From positions 1 to 5,378 of the forward strand of contig SKFX01000135.1 of assembly GCA_007117775.1 (NCBI GenBank): a DNA stretch of 5,378 nt, read 5' to 3'. A model generated the notes under the pieces. The model had not been told where the DNA came from. It was given only the letters and a program-made list of their open reading frames with translations, and ran no database searches. The translations under genes were made by a program, and so were the position numbers. This document shows, in pieces, positions 1 to 5,364 of the stretch (position 1 is its first letter; each line of letters opens with the position of its first letter). Origin of the DNA: Ilumatobacteraceae bacterium (lineage in GTDB: Bacteria > Actinomycetota > Acidimicrobiia > Acidimicrobiales > Ilumatobacteraceae).

Positions 1-429
1 CTCGGCGCCGATCTCGTCATCGAACGCTCCCCCAATGACTGGGCCGCTGAACTGTCGGGCGCGCTCCCAGGCGGTGTCGATGTGGTGCTCGATGTGATCG
101 GCGGTGATGAGGCCGATCGCAATCTGGCGGTGGTGCGGCGCGAGGGGACCATCATGCAGGTGGGTCTGATGGGCGGTGGTCGCACACCGGTGAATCTCGG
201 GCTGCTGTTGACCAAACGGATCCAGTGGGTGGGCACAACGCTGCGTTCGCGACCCCTCGAGGCCAAGATCGCCCTGTGTCAGCGCTTCATCGCCGAGGTG
301 CTGCCACTGTTCGACGCCGGTGGCCTCACCCCGGTGATCGATTCACGGTTCGCGCTCGCCGATGCCGCTGCGGCACATCGTCATATGGAGGCCGATGCCA
401 ATATCGGCAAGATCCTGCTGGATCTGTGA
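1..429 (+). CDS. NAD(P)H:quinone oxidoreductase, PIG3-type zinc-independent MDR family (3' part, partial)
   Basis: The frame is open from base 1 to a TGA at 427-429, giving 142 residues; the start lies outside the window. Family members are usually about 320-330 residues, so roughly the last 45% is present. Visible features are the end of the Rossmann domain with GGVDVVLDVIGGD (visible residues 24-36), the strand and turn QVGLMGGGR (53-61), then TLRSRPLEAK (80-89), which is characteristic of PIG3/TP53I3-like quinone oxidoreductases, and the usual C-terminus ending in an AHRHME...IGKILLDL pattern. These enzymes are soluble cytoplasmic proteins that use NADPH to reduce quinones or related carbonyl compounds. 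The true substrate cannot be read from the sequence. The catalytic N-terminal GroES-like domain is outside the window, so the lack of zinc ligands cannot be confirmed directly. The gene converges on the glycosyltransferase, with only 17 bp between stop codons. Confidence 0.9.
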   Translation, partial: LGADLVIERSPNDWAAELSGALPGGVDVVLDVIGGDEADRNLAVVRREGTIMQVGLMGGGRTPVNLGLLLTKRIQWVGTTLRSRPLEAKIALCQRFIAEVLPLFDAGGLTPVIDSRFALADAAAAHRHMEADANIGKILLDL

Positions 430-446
430 CGGTATCGCGACCCGGT

Positions 447-1562
447 TCAGCGGGCGTCGACCTGTCGACGTTTCCATTCGACGCGCCGCCCGAAGATGAC
501 CGCGATCGCGGAGCGCACGAACACCCACGCGAAGACCGCGAGCGGGATCGGATAGGCGATCGCCGCCCACGGTGAGAACGCTCCGGCGCGGCGGCCGAGC
601 ACCCAGACCTGCAGTGCGCTCGGCAGGTACAGCCACCATGCCACCGTCGGGCCCGCAGTAAGCGACCAGATCCATGCCACGGTGCCCAACGCCGCCCACC
701 AGCGCACCGAACGCGCCCCGGTGGCCAGTGACCGCGTCCAGCCGCGCACGAGATCGCCGAGGCCGCCCGGATACATCCGGAACGCGATATCGGGTGCTCC
801 GGTGTAGAGCTGCGCTGAGCCCGCCTGTCGGGCGATCGCGATGTCCTCGGTATGGCGGCTGCGCACCTCGCGATGGGCATGGCCACCGATGTGTTCATAG
901 CGGTTGCGATCGATCGCGAGGACCGGGCCGAAGGCGGTGCGTGGCGCGACCCGCTCACCGATGATCGAGAACCTTCCGACACCCATCAGCGCGGTGACAT
1001 TGCAGAACAGGCTGAGGTGTTCGGTCCACGATCCGGGCCGATGCCATGGCTGCACCGAGACGACCTCGCCGTCGTGGGTGGTCACCGCAGCGGCGATGCG
1101 GTCGATCAGATCCGCGGGCGGGACCACATCGGCATCGATGAACGCGAGGATCTCGGCGGTGCTCGACTGCGCGCCGTGCCAGCAGGCATTCGGTTTGCCC
1201 AACCAGCCATCGGGGGGGTCGGGCGGGTGTTCGACACGCGCCCCGTGGCGCAGCGCGATAGTGCTGGTCGAATCACTGGAGTGGTCATCGACCACCACCA
1301 GTTCGTCACCGGGTCGACTGCCCGCCAACAGTGGCGGCAGCAGCACCGGGAGTGCCGCGGCCTCATCGCGTGCCGGGATGATGACCGCGACGCTGCGTCT
1401 CGTCGGCCGTTGCGGGGAGGCGTCCACGCCCGGCAGCGGCCGCAGCCGCCACAGCAGCATCCAGCCCGCCAGCCAGCCCACCAGCCACGGCCCATAGGTG
1501 GTGAGCGCGTCCGTGGCAGAGACACCGGACACATCGATGAAGGCGAAGCAGTTCATGGCCAT
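447..1562 (-). CDS. Membrane-anchored family 2 glycosyltransferase (CrtQ-like, 4,4'-diaponeurosporenoate glycosyltransferase-type)
   Basis: A 371-residue protein if started at the ATG at 1562-1560; an ATG at 1556-1554 is nearly as good. The order is: one N-terminal membrane segment (about 23-40); a GT-A domain with IPARDE (62-67), DDHSSDST (92-99), GWLGKPNA (119-126), the metal-binding DAD (143-145), FGPVLAID (211-218) and the ED pair (239-240) expected for the catalytic base; RGWTR (273-277), in the region where related enzymes carry a Q/RxxRW-like motif; and a strongly hydrophobic C-terminus with about three membrane segments. The GWxGK motif and this topology are typical of the group annotated as CrtQ-like glycosyltransferases, which transfer a sugar to a lipid or carotenoid carboxylate at the membrane. 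No carotenoid gene lies nearby, so the acceptor is unknown. The frame remains open upstream to 1901, but that extension is antisense to the TlpA gene and looks non-coding (rich in H, R, D). No clear Shine-Dalgarno is seen. Confidence 0.87.
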   Translation of the reverse strand: MAMNCFAFIDVSGVSATDALTTYGPWLVGWLAGWMLLWRLRPLPGVDASPQRPTRRSVAVIIPARDEAAALPVLLPPLLAGSRPGDELVVVDDHSSDSTSTIALRHGARVEHPPDPPDGWLGKPNACWHGAQSSTAEILAFIDADVVPPADLIDRIAAAVTTHDGEVVSVQPWHRPGSWTEHLSLFCNVTALMGVGRFSIIGERVAPRTAFGPVLAIDRNRYEHIGGHAHREVRSRHTEDIAIARQAGSAQLYTGAPDIAFRMYPGGLGDLVRGWTRSLATGARSVRWWAALGTVAWIWSLTAGPTVAWWLYLPSALQVWVLGRRAGAFSPWAAIAYPIPLAVFAWVFVRSAIAVIFGRRVEWKRRQVDAR

Positions 1563-1564
1563 GG

Positions 1565-1592
1565 GATCGTTAGCCTGCACGCTATGGCGATC
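1565..1592. promoter_or_regulatory. Imperfect inverted repeat over the divergent glycosyltransferase/tlpA start region
   Basis: GATCG (1565-1569) and TAGC (1571-1574) are mirrored by GCTA (1581-1584) and CGATC (1588-1592) around a 6-nt centre. The inner TAGC/GCTA arms supply a TANNNT hexamer on each strand: TAGCCT on + (1571-1576) and TAGCGT on - (1584-1579). The geometry suits back-to-back promoters or an operator. The arms are short, and the outer GATCG word is very common throughout this window, so chance is a real alternative. Confidence 0.3.
1571..1576 (+). promoter_or_regulatory. Probable -10 element (TAGCCT) of a leaderless tlpA-ccdA promoter
   Basis: TAGCCT fits the actinobacterial -10 pattern TANNNT and ends 7 nt before the ATG at 1584, so transcription would begin at or next to the start codon. 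No Shine-Dalgarno fits between the hexamer and the ATG, and no recognisable -35 is seen at 16-18 nt spacing. The same spacing recurs at the other two divergent starts in this window, which raises confidence. The start site itself is inferred. Confidence 0.5.
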
Positions 1593-2156
1593 CGGCCGCG
1601 GCTGCTCGTGTTCTCGATGCTCGGGGCGCTCGCGATCAGCGTCCCGGCGGGCTATGCGATGTATCGGATCACGACACCCGGTGTCGATGCGGTCCTCGAG
1701 GAGCCCGGCCTCGTCGACATTCCCCTCGACGATGATGCCCTCGACGCGCCCGGGAGACCACTGCCCGATATCGAACTGTTCGATACGAGCGATGCCGTGG
1801 TGCGATCGGGTTCGCTGGTCGGTGCCCCGGCGGTGATCAACGTGTGGTTCGCAGCCTGTCCACCCTGTGAGCGCGAACTGCCCGATTTCGCTGAGGTTCA
1901 CGCCGAATACGGCGATCGGGTCCGTTTCGTCGGGGTCAACCCCTTCGATGACTCCGACCGTATGACACAGTTCGCGTCCGAGCGCGGTGTGTCCTATGAA
2001 CTGTGGCGTGATCCCGACAGCGCCTTCATCGATGCGATCGGTGTCGCAGCGTTCCCGGTGACGTACTTCGTCGACGCCGACGGTCGCATCGTGCGCGAGG
2101 CCGGGGTGCTGAATGCCGAGCAGCTGCGCGAACGCGTCCAGGAGTTGTTGTCGTGA
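1584..2156 (+). CDS. TlpA/ResA-like membrane-anchored thiol-disulfide oxidoreductase
   Basis: A 190-residue protein with an N-terminal basic stretch followed by one hydrophobic segment (about 7-28), which should anchor it with the thioredoxin domain outside the cytoplasmic membrane. The domain begins near residue 58, with GRPLPDIELFD. The strand INVWFAACPPC carries the redox CXXC as C92-P93-P94-C95, and the cis-proline loop is AFPVTYFVD with P158. Length and order match TlpA/ResA proteins, which reduce disulfides in exported proteins, often apocytochrome c haem sites. The residue just before the first cysteine is Ala rather than the common Trp. The ATG at 1584 is chosen because the frame upstream of it runs antisense through the glycosyltransferase gene and because a -10-like TAGCCT sits 7 nt before it. 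It overlaps ccdA by 4 nt, indicating a cotranscribed pair in which CcdA supplies electrons. The exact client protein is unknown. Confidence 0.93.
   Translation: MAIRPRLLVFSMLGALAISVPAGYAMYRITTPGVDAVLEEPGLVDIPLDDDALDAPGRPLPDIELFDTSDAVVRSGSLVGAPAVINVWFAACPPCERELPDFAEVHAEYGDRVRFVGVNPFDDSDRMTQFASERGVSYELWRDPDSAFIDAIGVAAFPVTYFVDADGRIVREAGVLNAEQLRERVQELLS
2140..2144 (+). promoter_or_regulatory. Shine-Dalgarno AGGAG for ccdA
   Basis: AGGAG lies inside the end of the TlpA gene and is separated by 8 nt from the GTG at 2153. It decides the GTG start of ccdA. It also contrasts with the divergent, first-in-unit genes in this window, which lack such a site. Confidence 0.7.
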
Positions 2157-3064
2157 CGCTGTCGTTCCTGCGCGGCATGGTTGCGACGGTGAACCCGTGC
2201 GGGTTCATCCTCTTGCCGACCTATCTCATGTACTTCCTCGGCATGCAGGGCCAGATGCCCGGGACCCAGCGCGCCACGGTGCGCCGGGCGCTGTTGGTGG
2301 CCGGCGCATTGTCGGCCGGGTTCATGTCGGTGTTCATCGCGGTCGGCCTGGTGTCGTTCCACTTCACGAACTGGCTGGTGGTCAACGCCAAATACGCGAC
2401 GGTGGTGATCGGTATCGCCCTGATCGCACTCGGGATCGCCATGCTGGCCGGCTATCGCCTGCCGATCGGCAGCCCGCATCTCGATGCCGGTGGCCGCACC
2501 ACCGGGGTGGGGTCGATGTTCGTGTTCGGCATCGCCTATGCGGTGGCTTCGATCGGCTGCACGATCGGGCTGTTCCTGCCGACACTGTTCGCGGTCCGTG
2601 CTGAGGGCATCGTGTCGAGTATCGGGCGCGTCGCCGCGTATGGGGCCGGGATGGCACTGGTGGTGACGGCGCTCACCGTCGGGCTCGCCATGGCCAATAC
2701 GGGTCTGTTGCGGATCCTGCGCGGTTCGATGCGCCATGTGCAGACGATCGCAGCGGTGTTCGTCATCATCTCGGGCGCCTATCTCGTCTACTACTTCTGG
2801 GTGGTGGACATCAACGCCACCAGTGATCCGATCACCCTGGCGGTGGAGAACCTGCAGGCTTCGATCCTGGCCTGGTTGAACAACAACTGGCAGGTCACCG
2901 CTGCGGTGCTCGCGGCGGTGGTCGCGGCCGGGGTGGTGCTGGTCGCGAGCGGCCGACGCAGCCGGCCTGATACCGACCCGGTCGAGACAGCCGACGATGC
3001 CACTCAGGATCGCGCCGGCGCCCCGGCCGTCACAGATAGCCCATCTGTCGAGCGGTCGCACTGA
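2153..3064 (+). CDS. ccdA: Cytochrome c biogenesis protein CcdA (DsbD-family transmembrane thiol electron carrier)
   Basis: A 303-residue integral membrane protein. It starts at GTG 2153, overlapping the TlpA stop as GTGA, with AGGAG 8 nt upstream. The first membrane segment carries VNPCGFILLPTYL with redox Cys16, and a later segment carries ASIGCTIGLFLP with the partner Cys136; these are the two half-symmetric cysteines of CcdA/DsbD. Hydrophobic stretches lie near 5-30, 45-72, 83-101, 120-145, 158-182, 197-217 and 247-265. That is the six-helix core plus an extra C-terminal helix, followed by a polar tail of about 38 residues rich in D, T, P and R. CcdA moves reducing equivalents from cytoplasmic thioredoxin to an outer-face thioredoxin-like protein, here very probably the adjacent TlpA. 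In Gram-positive system II this supports haem attachment to apocytochrome c. CcsA/ResC and CcsB/ResB are not in the window. Its last 35 nt overlap the convergent CoA-transferase gene. Confidence 0.94.
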   Translation: MTLSFLRGMVATVNPCGFILLPTYLMYFLGMQGQMPGTQRATVRRALLVAGALSAGFMSVFIAVGLVSFHFTNWLVVNAKYATVVIGIALIALGIAMLAGYRLPIGSPHLDAGGRTTGVGSMFVFGIAYAVASIGCTIGLFLPTLFAVRAEGIVSSIGRVAAYGAGMALVVTALTVGLAMANTGLLRILRGSMRHVQTIAAVFVIISGAYLVYYFWVVDINATSDPITLAVENLQASILAWLNNNWQVTAAVLAAVVAAGVVLVASGRRSRPDTDPVETADDATQDRAGAPAVTDSPSVERSH

Positions 3065-4313
3065 GTTCGTCGCGGTGGTCGGGATGGGCCACCGCGATCA
3101 GTGCCCGAGTCCGCTCTGAGATGGTGCGACCGCGCAGTTCGGCCACGCCGTATTCGGTGACCACCTTGTCGACGGTGTTCTTCATCGTCGTGACAGCTTC
3201 GCCCGGAGCGAGGCGCGCCACGATGCGCGACCGTCCCGATGAGGTCTGGGACGGCAACACGATGAACCCCTGGCCACCATCAGAAGCCATTGCGCCGCGG
3301 GCGAAATCGCCCTGGCCGCCCGATGATGAGATATAGCGGCCGTCGATGGTCTCCGATGCGCACTGGCCGAGGAAGTCCACCGACAGCGTCGCGTTGATCG
3401 ACACGAAGTTCGGTTCGCGGCCGATGGTCGCCACATTGTTGACATAGCGGACCGGGAACAGCTCCACTGCGGTGTTCTCGTGCAGGAACTCATGCAGCGC
3501 ATCGGTGCCGAGCGCGAAGGTGGCGACCGCTTTCGTGCGGTTGAAGCGTTTGGCGATGCCGTTGACCACGCCGGTCTGCATCAACTCCACGGCGCCGTCG
3601 GAGAACAGTTCGGTGTGGATGCCGAGATCGCGATGATCAGATAACGCCGCCATGATCGCATTGGGGATGGCGCCGATCCCGGTCTGGATGGTCGATCCGT
3701 TGGCGATGCGCTCGGCGACATGGCCGGCGATGGTGTGGTCGATCTCGGTCGGCTGGCGCGGCGGGATCTCCACGAGCGGTCGATCGCTGCGGCACCATCC
3801 CTCGATCTGGGAGATGTGGACCTGATTGCGGCCGAAGGTGCGCGGCATGGCCTCGGTGACCTCGAGGAACCAGCGGGCACGGCCGAGGAAGGAGGCGGTG
3901 TAGTCCGCTGATACCCCGAGGGAGAAATAGCCGTGGCGATCCGGTGGTGAGGCGGCTGCGACCACGAGCGGATCGACGATACGCGATCGCATGATCGAGA
4001 ACACATCGGAGAAGTGGCAGGGCACCAGATCGATGGTGCCGCGTTCGAAATGTGGCCGTGATACCGGTGACAGGAAATACGAGACATAGCGCAGGCGATC
4101 GCCGAACTCGCCAGCGAGGTAGCCGCGTTCGTGCAGGGCGTGCATCTGGTGGATCTCAAGGTCGTCGATGCGCGGGTCACCGGCGCGCGCTGCGTCCTCG
4201 ATGGCGTCGATCAACGCGGTCGGCTCGCCGTTGGCGAGCGGCATGATGAGATGGGTGCCGGGCCGCAGGTGGTCCAAGACGGCATCGGGGCTGCAGGGTT
4301 CACTCATCGCCAT
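3030..4313 (-). CDS. Class I CoA-transferase, acetyl-CoA hydrolase/4-hydroxybutyrate CoA-transferase family
   Basis: A 427-residue protein from the ATG at 4313-4311. Alternative starts are GTG 4319 (2 residues longer) and ATG 4307 (2 shorter); 4313 is preferred because TACCGT lies exactly 7 nt upstream. The length matches the 4-hydroxybutyrate CoA-transferase (AbfT/Cat2) branch rather than the roughly 500-residue succinyl-CoA:acetate branch. Visible motifs include the glycine turn TGIG (211-214) followed by AIPNA, HTELFSDG (233-240) where Glu235 is the expected nucleophile forming the glutamyl-CoA thioester, and GGQGDFARGA (332-341), a hallmark of the C-terminal domain. The enzyme is cytoplasmic and would move CoA between a short-chain acyl-CoA and a free acid such as acetate, butyrate or 4-hydroxybutyrate; the substrate cannot be decided here. 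It diverges from a Nudix gene that may also act on CoA compounds. The last 35 nt overlap ccdA tail to tail. Confidence 0.9.
   Translation of the reverse strand: MAMSEPCSPDAVLDHLRPGTHLIMPLANGEPTALIDAIEDAARAGDPRIDDLEIHQMHALHERGYLAGEFGDRLRYVSYFLSPVSRPHFERGTIDLVPCHFSDVFSIMRSRIVDPLVVAAASPPDRHGYFSLGVSADYTASFLGRARWFLEVTEAMPRTFGRNQVHISQIEGWCRSDRPLVEIPPRQPTEIDHTIAGHVAERIANGSTIQTGIGAIPNAIMAALSDHRDLGIHTELFSDGAVELMQTGVVNGIAKRFNRTKAVATFALGTDALHEFLHENTAVELFPVRYVNNVATIGREPNFVSINATLSVDFLGQCASETIDGRYISSSGGQGDFARGAMASDGGQGFIVLPSQTSSGRSRIVARLAPGEAVTTMKNTVDKVVTEYGVAELRGRTISERTRALIAVAHPDHRDELSATARQMGYL
3032..3048. terminator. Small hairpin inside the convergent ccdA/CoA-transferase overlap (possible bidirectional stop)
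   Basis: ACAGAT (3032-3037) pairs perfectly with ATCTGT (3043-3048) around the 5-nt loop AGCCC. It lies within the 35-bp overlap and touches the CoA-transferase stop codon. The stem is short, only 2 of its 6 pairs are G-C, and no U-tract follows on either strand, so function as a terminator is speculative. Confidence 0.2.
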
Positions 4314-4320
4314 ACCCACG

Positions 4321-4326
4321 ACGGTA
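4321..4326 (-). promoter_or_regulatory. Probable -10 element (TACCGT) for the CoA-transferase gene
   Basis: Read on the minus strand, TACCGT fits TANNNT and is followed after exactly 7 nt by the ATG at 4313-4311, predicting a leaderless or nearly leaderless transcript. No -35-like hexamer is seen at standard spacing, and no Shine-Dalgarno is present. The extended word TACCGTCG recurs, inverted, at 4394-4401 before the divergent Nudix gene. Confidence 0.5.
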
Positions 4327-4393
4327 GGCCAAGTCGAGATGCGATGCTGTGCCCGATGCCGTCGCCGGTGCGAGGGTGCGATCGGCGATTGGG

Positions 4394-4399
4394 TACCGT
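4394..4399 (+). promoter_or_regulatory. Probable -10 element (TACCGT) for the Nudix gene
   Basis: TACCGT is separated by 6 nt from the ATG at 4406, again predicting a leaderless transcript. It is the same hexamer used on the opposite strand for the CoA-transferase, and it supports the ATG at 4406 over the ATG at 4349, which lies upstream of this element. Confidence 0.5.
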
Positions 4400-4405
4400 C
4401 GGGTC

Positions 4406-5320
4406 ATGGGTGATGCGCTGCCGGAATTGAACATCGCCGATGATCCGGCATCGGTGCCGCTTCGTCCGGCGGCCACGGTGATGCTGATCCGCGACTGCAT
4501 CGATGCCGACGGGGTCGATGACATCGAGGTGTTCATGTTGCGCCGCACCCCCAAGGCGGCGTTCGCAGCGGGCCAATACGTGTTCCCGGGAGGCCGGGTG
4601 GACCTCGCCGACGGTGCCGATGGCCTCGAGGCGATCTGCGATGGCCTCGATGATGCTCGGGCCAGTTCGATGCTCCAGATCGAACGCGGTGGCCTCGCCT
4701 ATTGGGTGGCGGCGATCCGTGAATGTTTCGAGGAGGCCGGGGTGCTGCTCGCGCGTCGGGCCGATATCGACCCGACGTCATCGGGTTCGGGATCCGGGCC
4801 CCGTGCCGGATGGGCATCGGGTCTCGGCGATGCAATCGCCTTCGACGATCCTGAGACCGCCCGGCGATTCGCCGCCGCCCGCCACCGCGTCCACGGCGGC
4901 GAACTATCGCTCGCGCAGCTGTGTGCGCACGAGGGTCTGATGCTGATCACCGATGCCATCCACTATGTGAGCCACTGGATCACCCCGGTCGGTGAGGTGC
5001 GGCGCTTCGATACCCGATTCTTCGTGGCCCGTGCCCCACAGGCCCAAGAGCCGTTGCACGATGATTCCGAGACCGTGGCGAGTCTGTGGGTCCGTCCCCG
5101 TGACGCCTTGAAGCGCTGTCGGGCCGGTGAATTGGCGATGCTGCCGCCGACGATCGTCAATCTCGAGTTCCTCCTGGAGTTCAACACCGCCGATGAGGCC
5201 CTCGAGGCCGCGGCGTCGGTGCCGACACCGGCTGCGGTGCTGCCCAAGGTCCGCATCGATGCCGAGGGCCGGGTGATCGCGTTGTTGATGCCCGGCGATG
5301 CCGGCTACGACGACGACTGA
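4406..5320 (+). CDS. Nudix hydrolase, NUDT19-like (possible CoA/acyl-CoA diphosphatase)
   Basis: A 304-residue protein from the ATG at 4406. The frame is open back to an ATG at 4349, but those 19 residues precede the likely promoter and read as non-coding. The Nudix fold opens with RPAATVMLIRD (20-30) and VFMLRRT (42-48). The Nudix box is split: FPGGRVD (60-66) is followed by the catalytic helix RECFEEAG (105-112), placing the glycine and the RE pair 42 residues apart instead of the canonical 14. This interrupted box, the long total length and the later LPPTIVNLEFL (246-256) resemble NUDT19/RP2-type proteins, where eukaryotic members hydrolyse CoA and CoA esters to 3',5'-ADP and phosphopantetheine. 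The helix glutamates E106, E109 and E110, which would bind metal, are all present. Activity on CoA is inferred from family likeness and from the divergent CoA-transferase; another nucleotide substrate is possible. The region about 122-160 is Gly/Ser- and Ala-rich and may be a loop. Confidence 0.88.
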   Translation: MGDALPELNIADDPASVPLRPAATVMLIRDCIDADGVDDIEVFMLRRTPKAAFAAGQYVFPGGRVDLADGADGLEAICDGLDDARASSMLQIERGGLAYWVAAIRECFEEAGVLLARRADIDPTSSGSGSGPRAGWASGLGDAIAFDDPETARRFAAARHRVHGGELSLAQLCAHEGLMLITDAIHYVSHWITPVGEVRRFDTRFFVARAPQAQEPLHDDSETVASLWVRPRDALKRCRAGELAMLPPTIVNLEFLLEFNTADEALEAAASVPTPAAVLPKVRIDAEGRVIALLMPGDAGYDDD

Positions 5321-5328
5321 ACCGTCCC

Positions 5329-5352
5329 CTGCGGTCCGCGGATGGACTGCGG
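5329..5352 (+). terminator. Hairpin after the Nudix gene, candidate terminator
   Basis: Bases 5329-5337 can pair with 5344-5352 to give a 9-bp stem, including two G-U pairs, around the 6-nt loop GCGGAT. It begins 8 nt after the Nudix stop codon. No U-tract follows, which is common for hairpins at gene ends in high-GC actinobacteria but weakens the case for intrinsic termination. It directly abuts a possible promoter for the next gene. Confidence 0.4.
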
Positions 5353-5364
5353 TATGACCCGGTG

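Noticed and set aside
438..458. Hairpin CCCG-GTTCAG-CGGG between the convergent quinone oxidoreductase and glycosyltransferase ends
   Set aside because: The core stem is only 4 bp, can be extended only with a bulge, overlaps the glycosyltransferase stop codon and has no U-tract. It is expected by chance in GC-rich DNA.
326..982. 218-codon open frame on the minus strand
   Set aside because: It is an R/S/C-rich shadow of the glycosyltransferase C-terminus in another frame and would overlap the quinone oxidoreductase; no start signal or motif supports it.
852..1583. Upstream extension of the TlpA frame (to 434 residues)
   Set aside because: It runs antisense through the glycosyltransferase catalytic domain, has low-complexity R/H/Q-rich content, and the signal anchor begins only at the ATG at 1584.
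1563..1901. Upstream extension of the glycosyltransferase frame (to 484 residues)
   Set aside because: The extension is entirely or mostly antisense to the TlpA gene, is rich in H, R, D and Q without domain features, and precedes the natural N-terminal membrane segment.
1994..3061. 355-codon open frame on the minus strand
   Set aside because: It is a shadow of ccdA and the end of tlpA. The translation is H/R/Q/D-rich with no fold signature, while the plus strand gives clear CcdA motifs.
4349..4405. N-terminal extension of the Nudix protein from the ATG at 4349
   Set aside because: It precedes the TACCGT element that fits a leaderless start at 4406, and the 19 extra residues look like translated promoter DNA.
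4314..4405. Riboswitch or small RNA in the divergent CoA-transferase/Nudix gap
   Set aside because: The gap is only 92 bp, I saw no known riboswitch core or strong stem, and both genes appear to lack 5' leaders.
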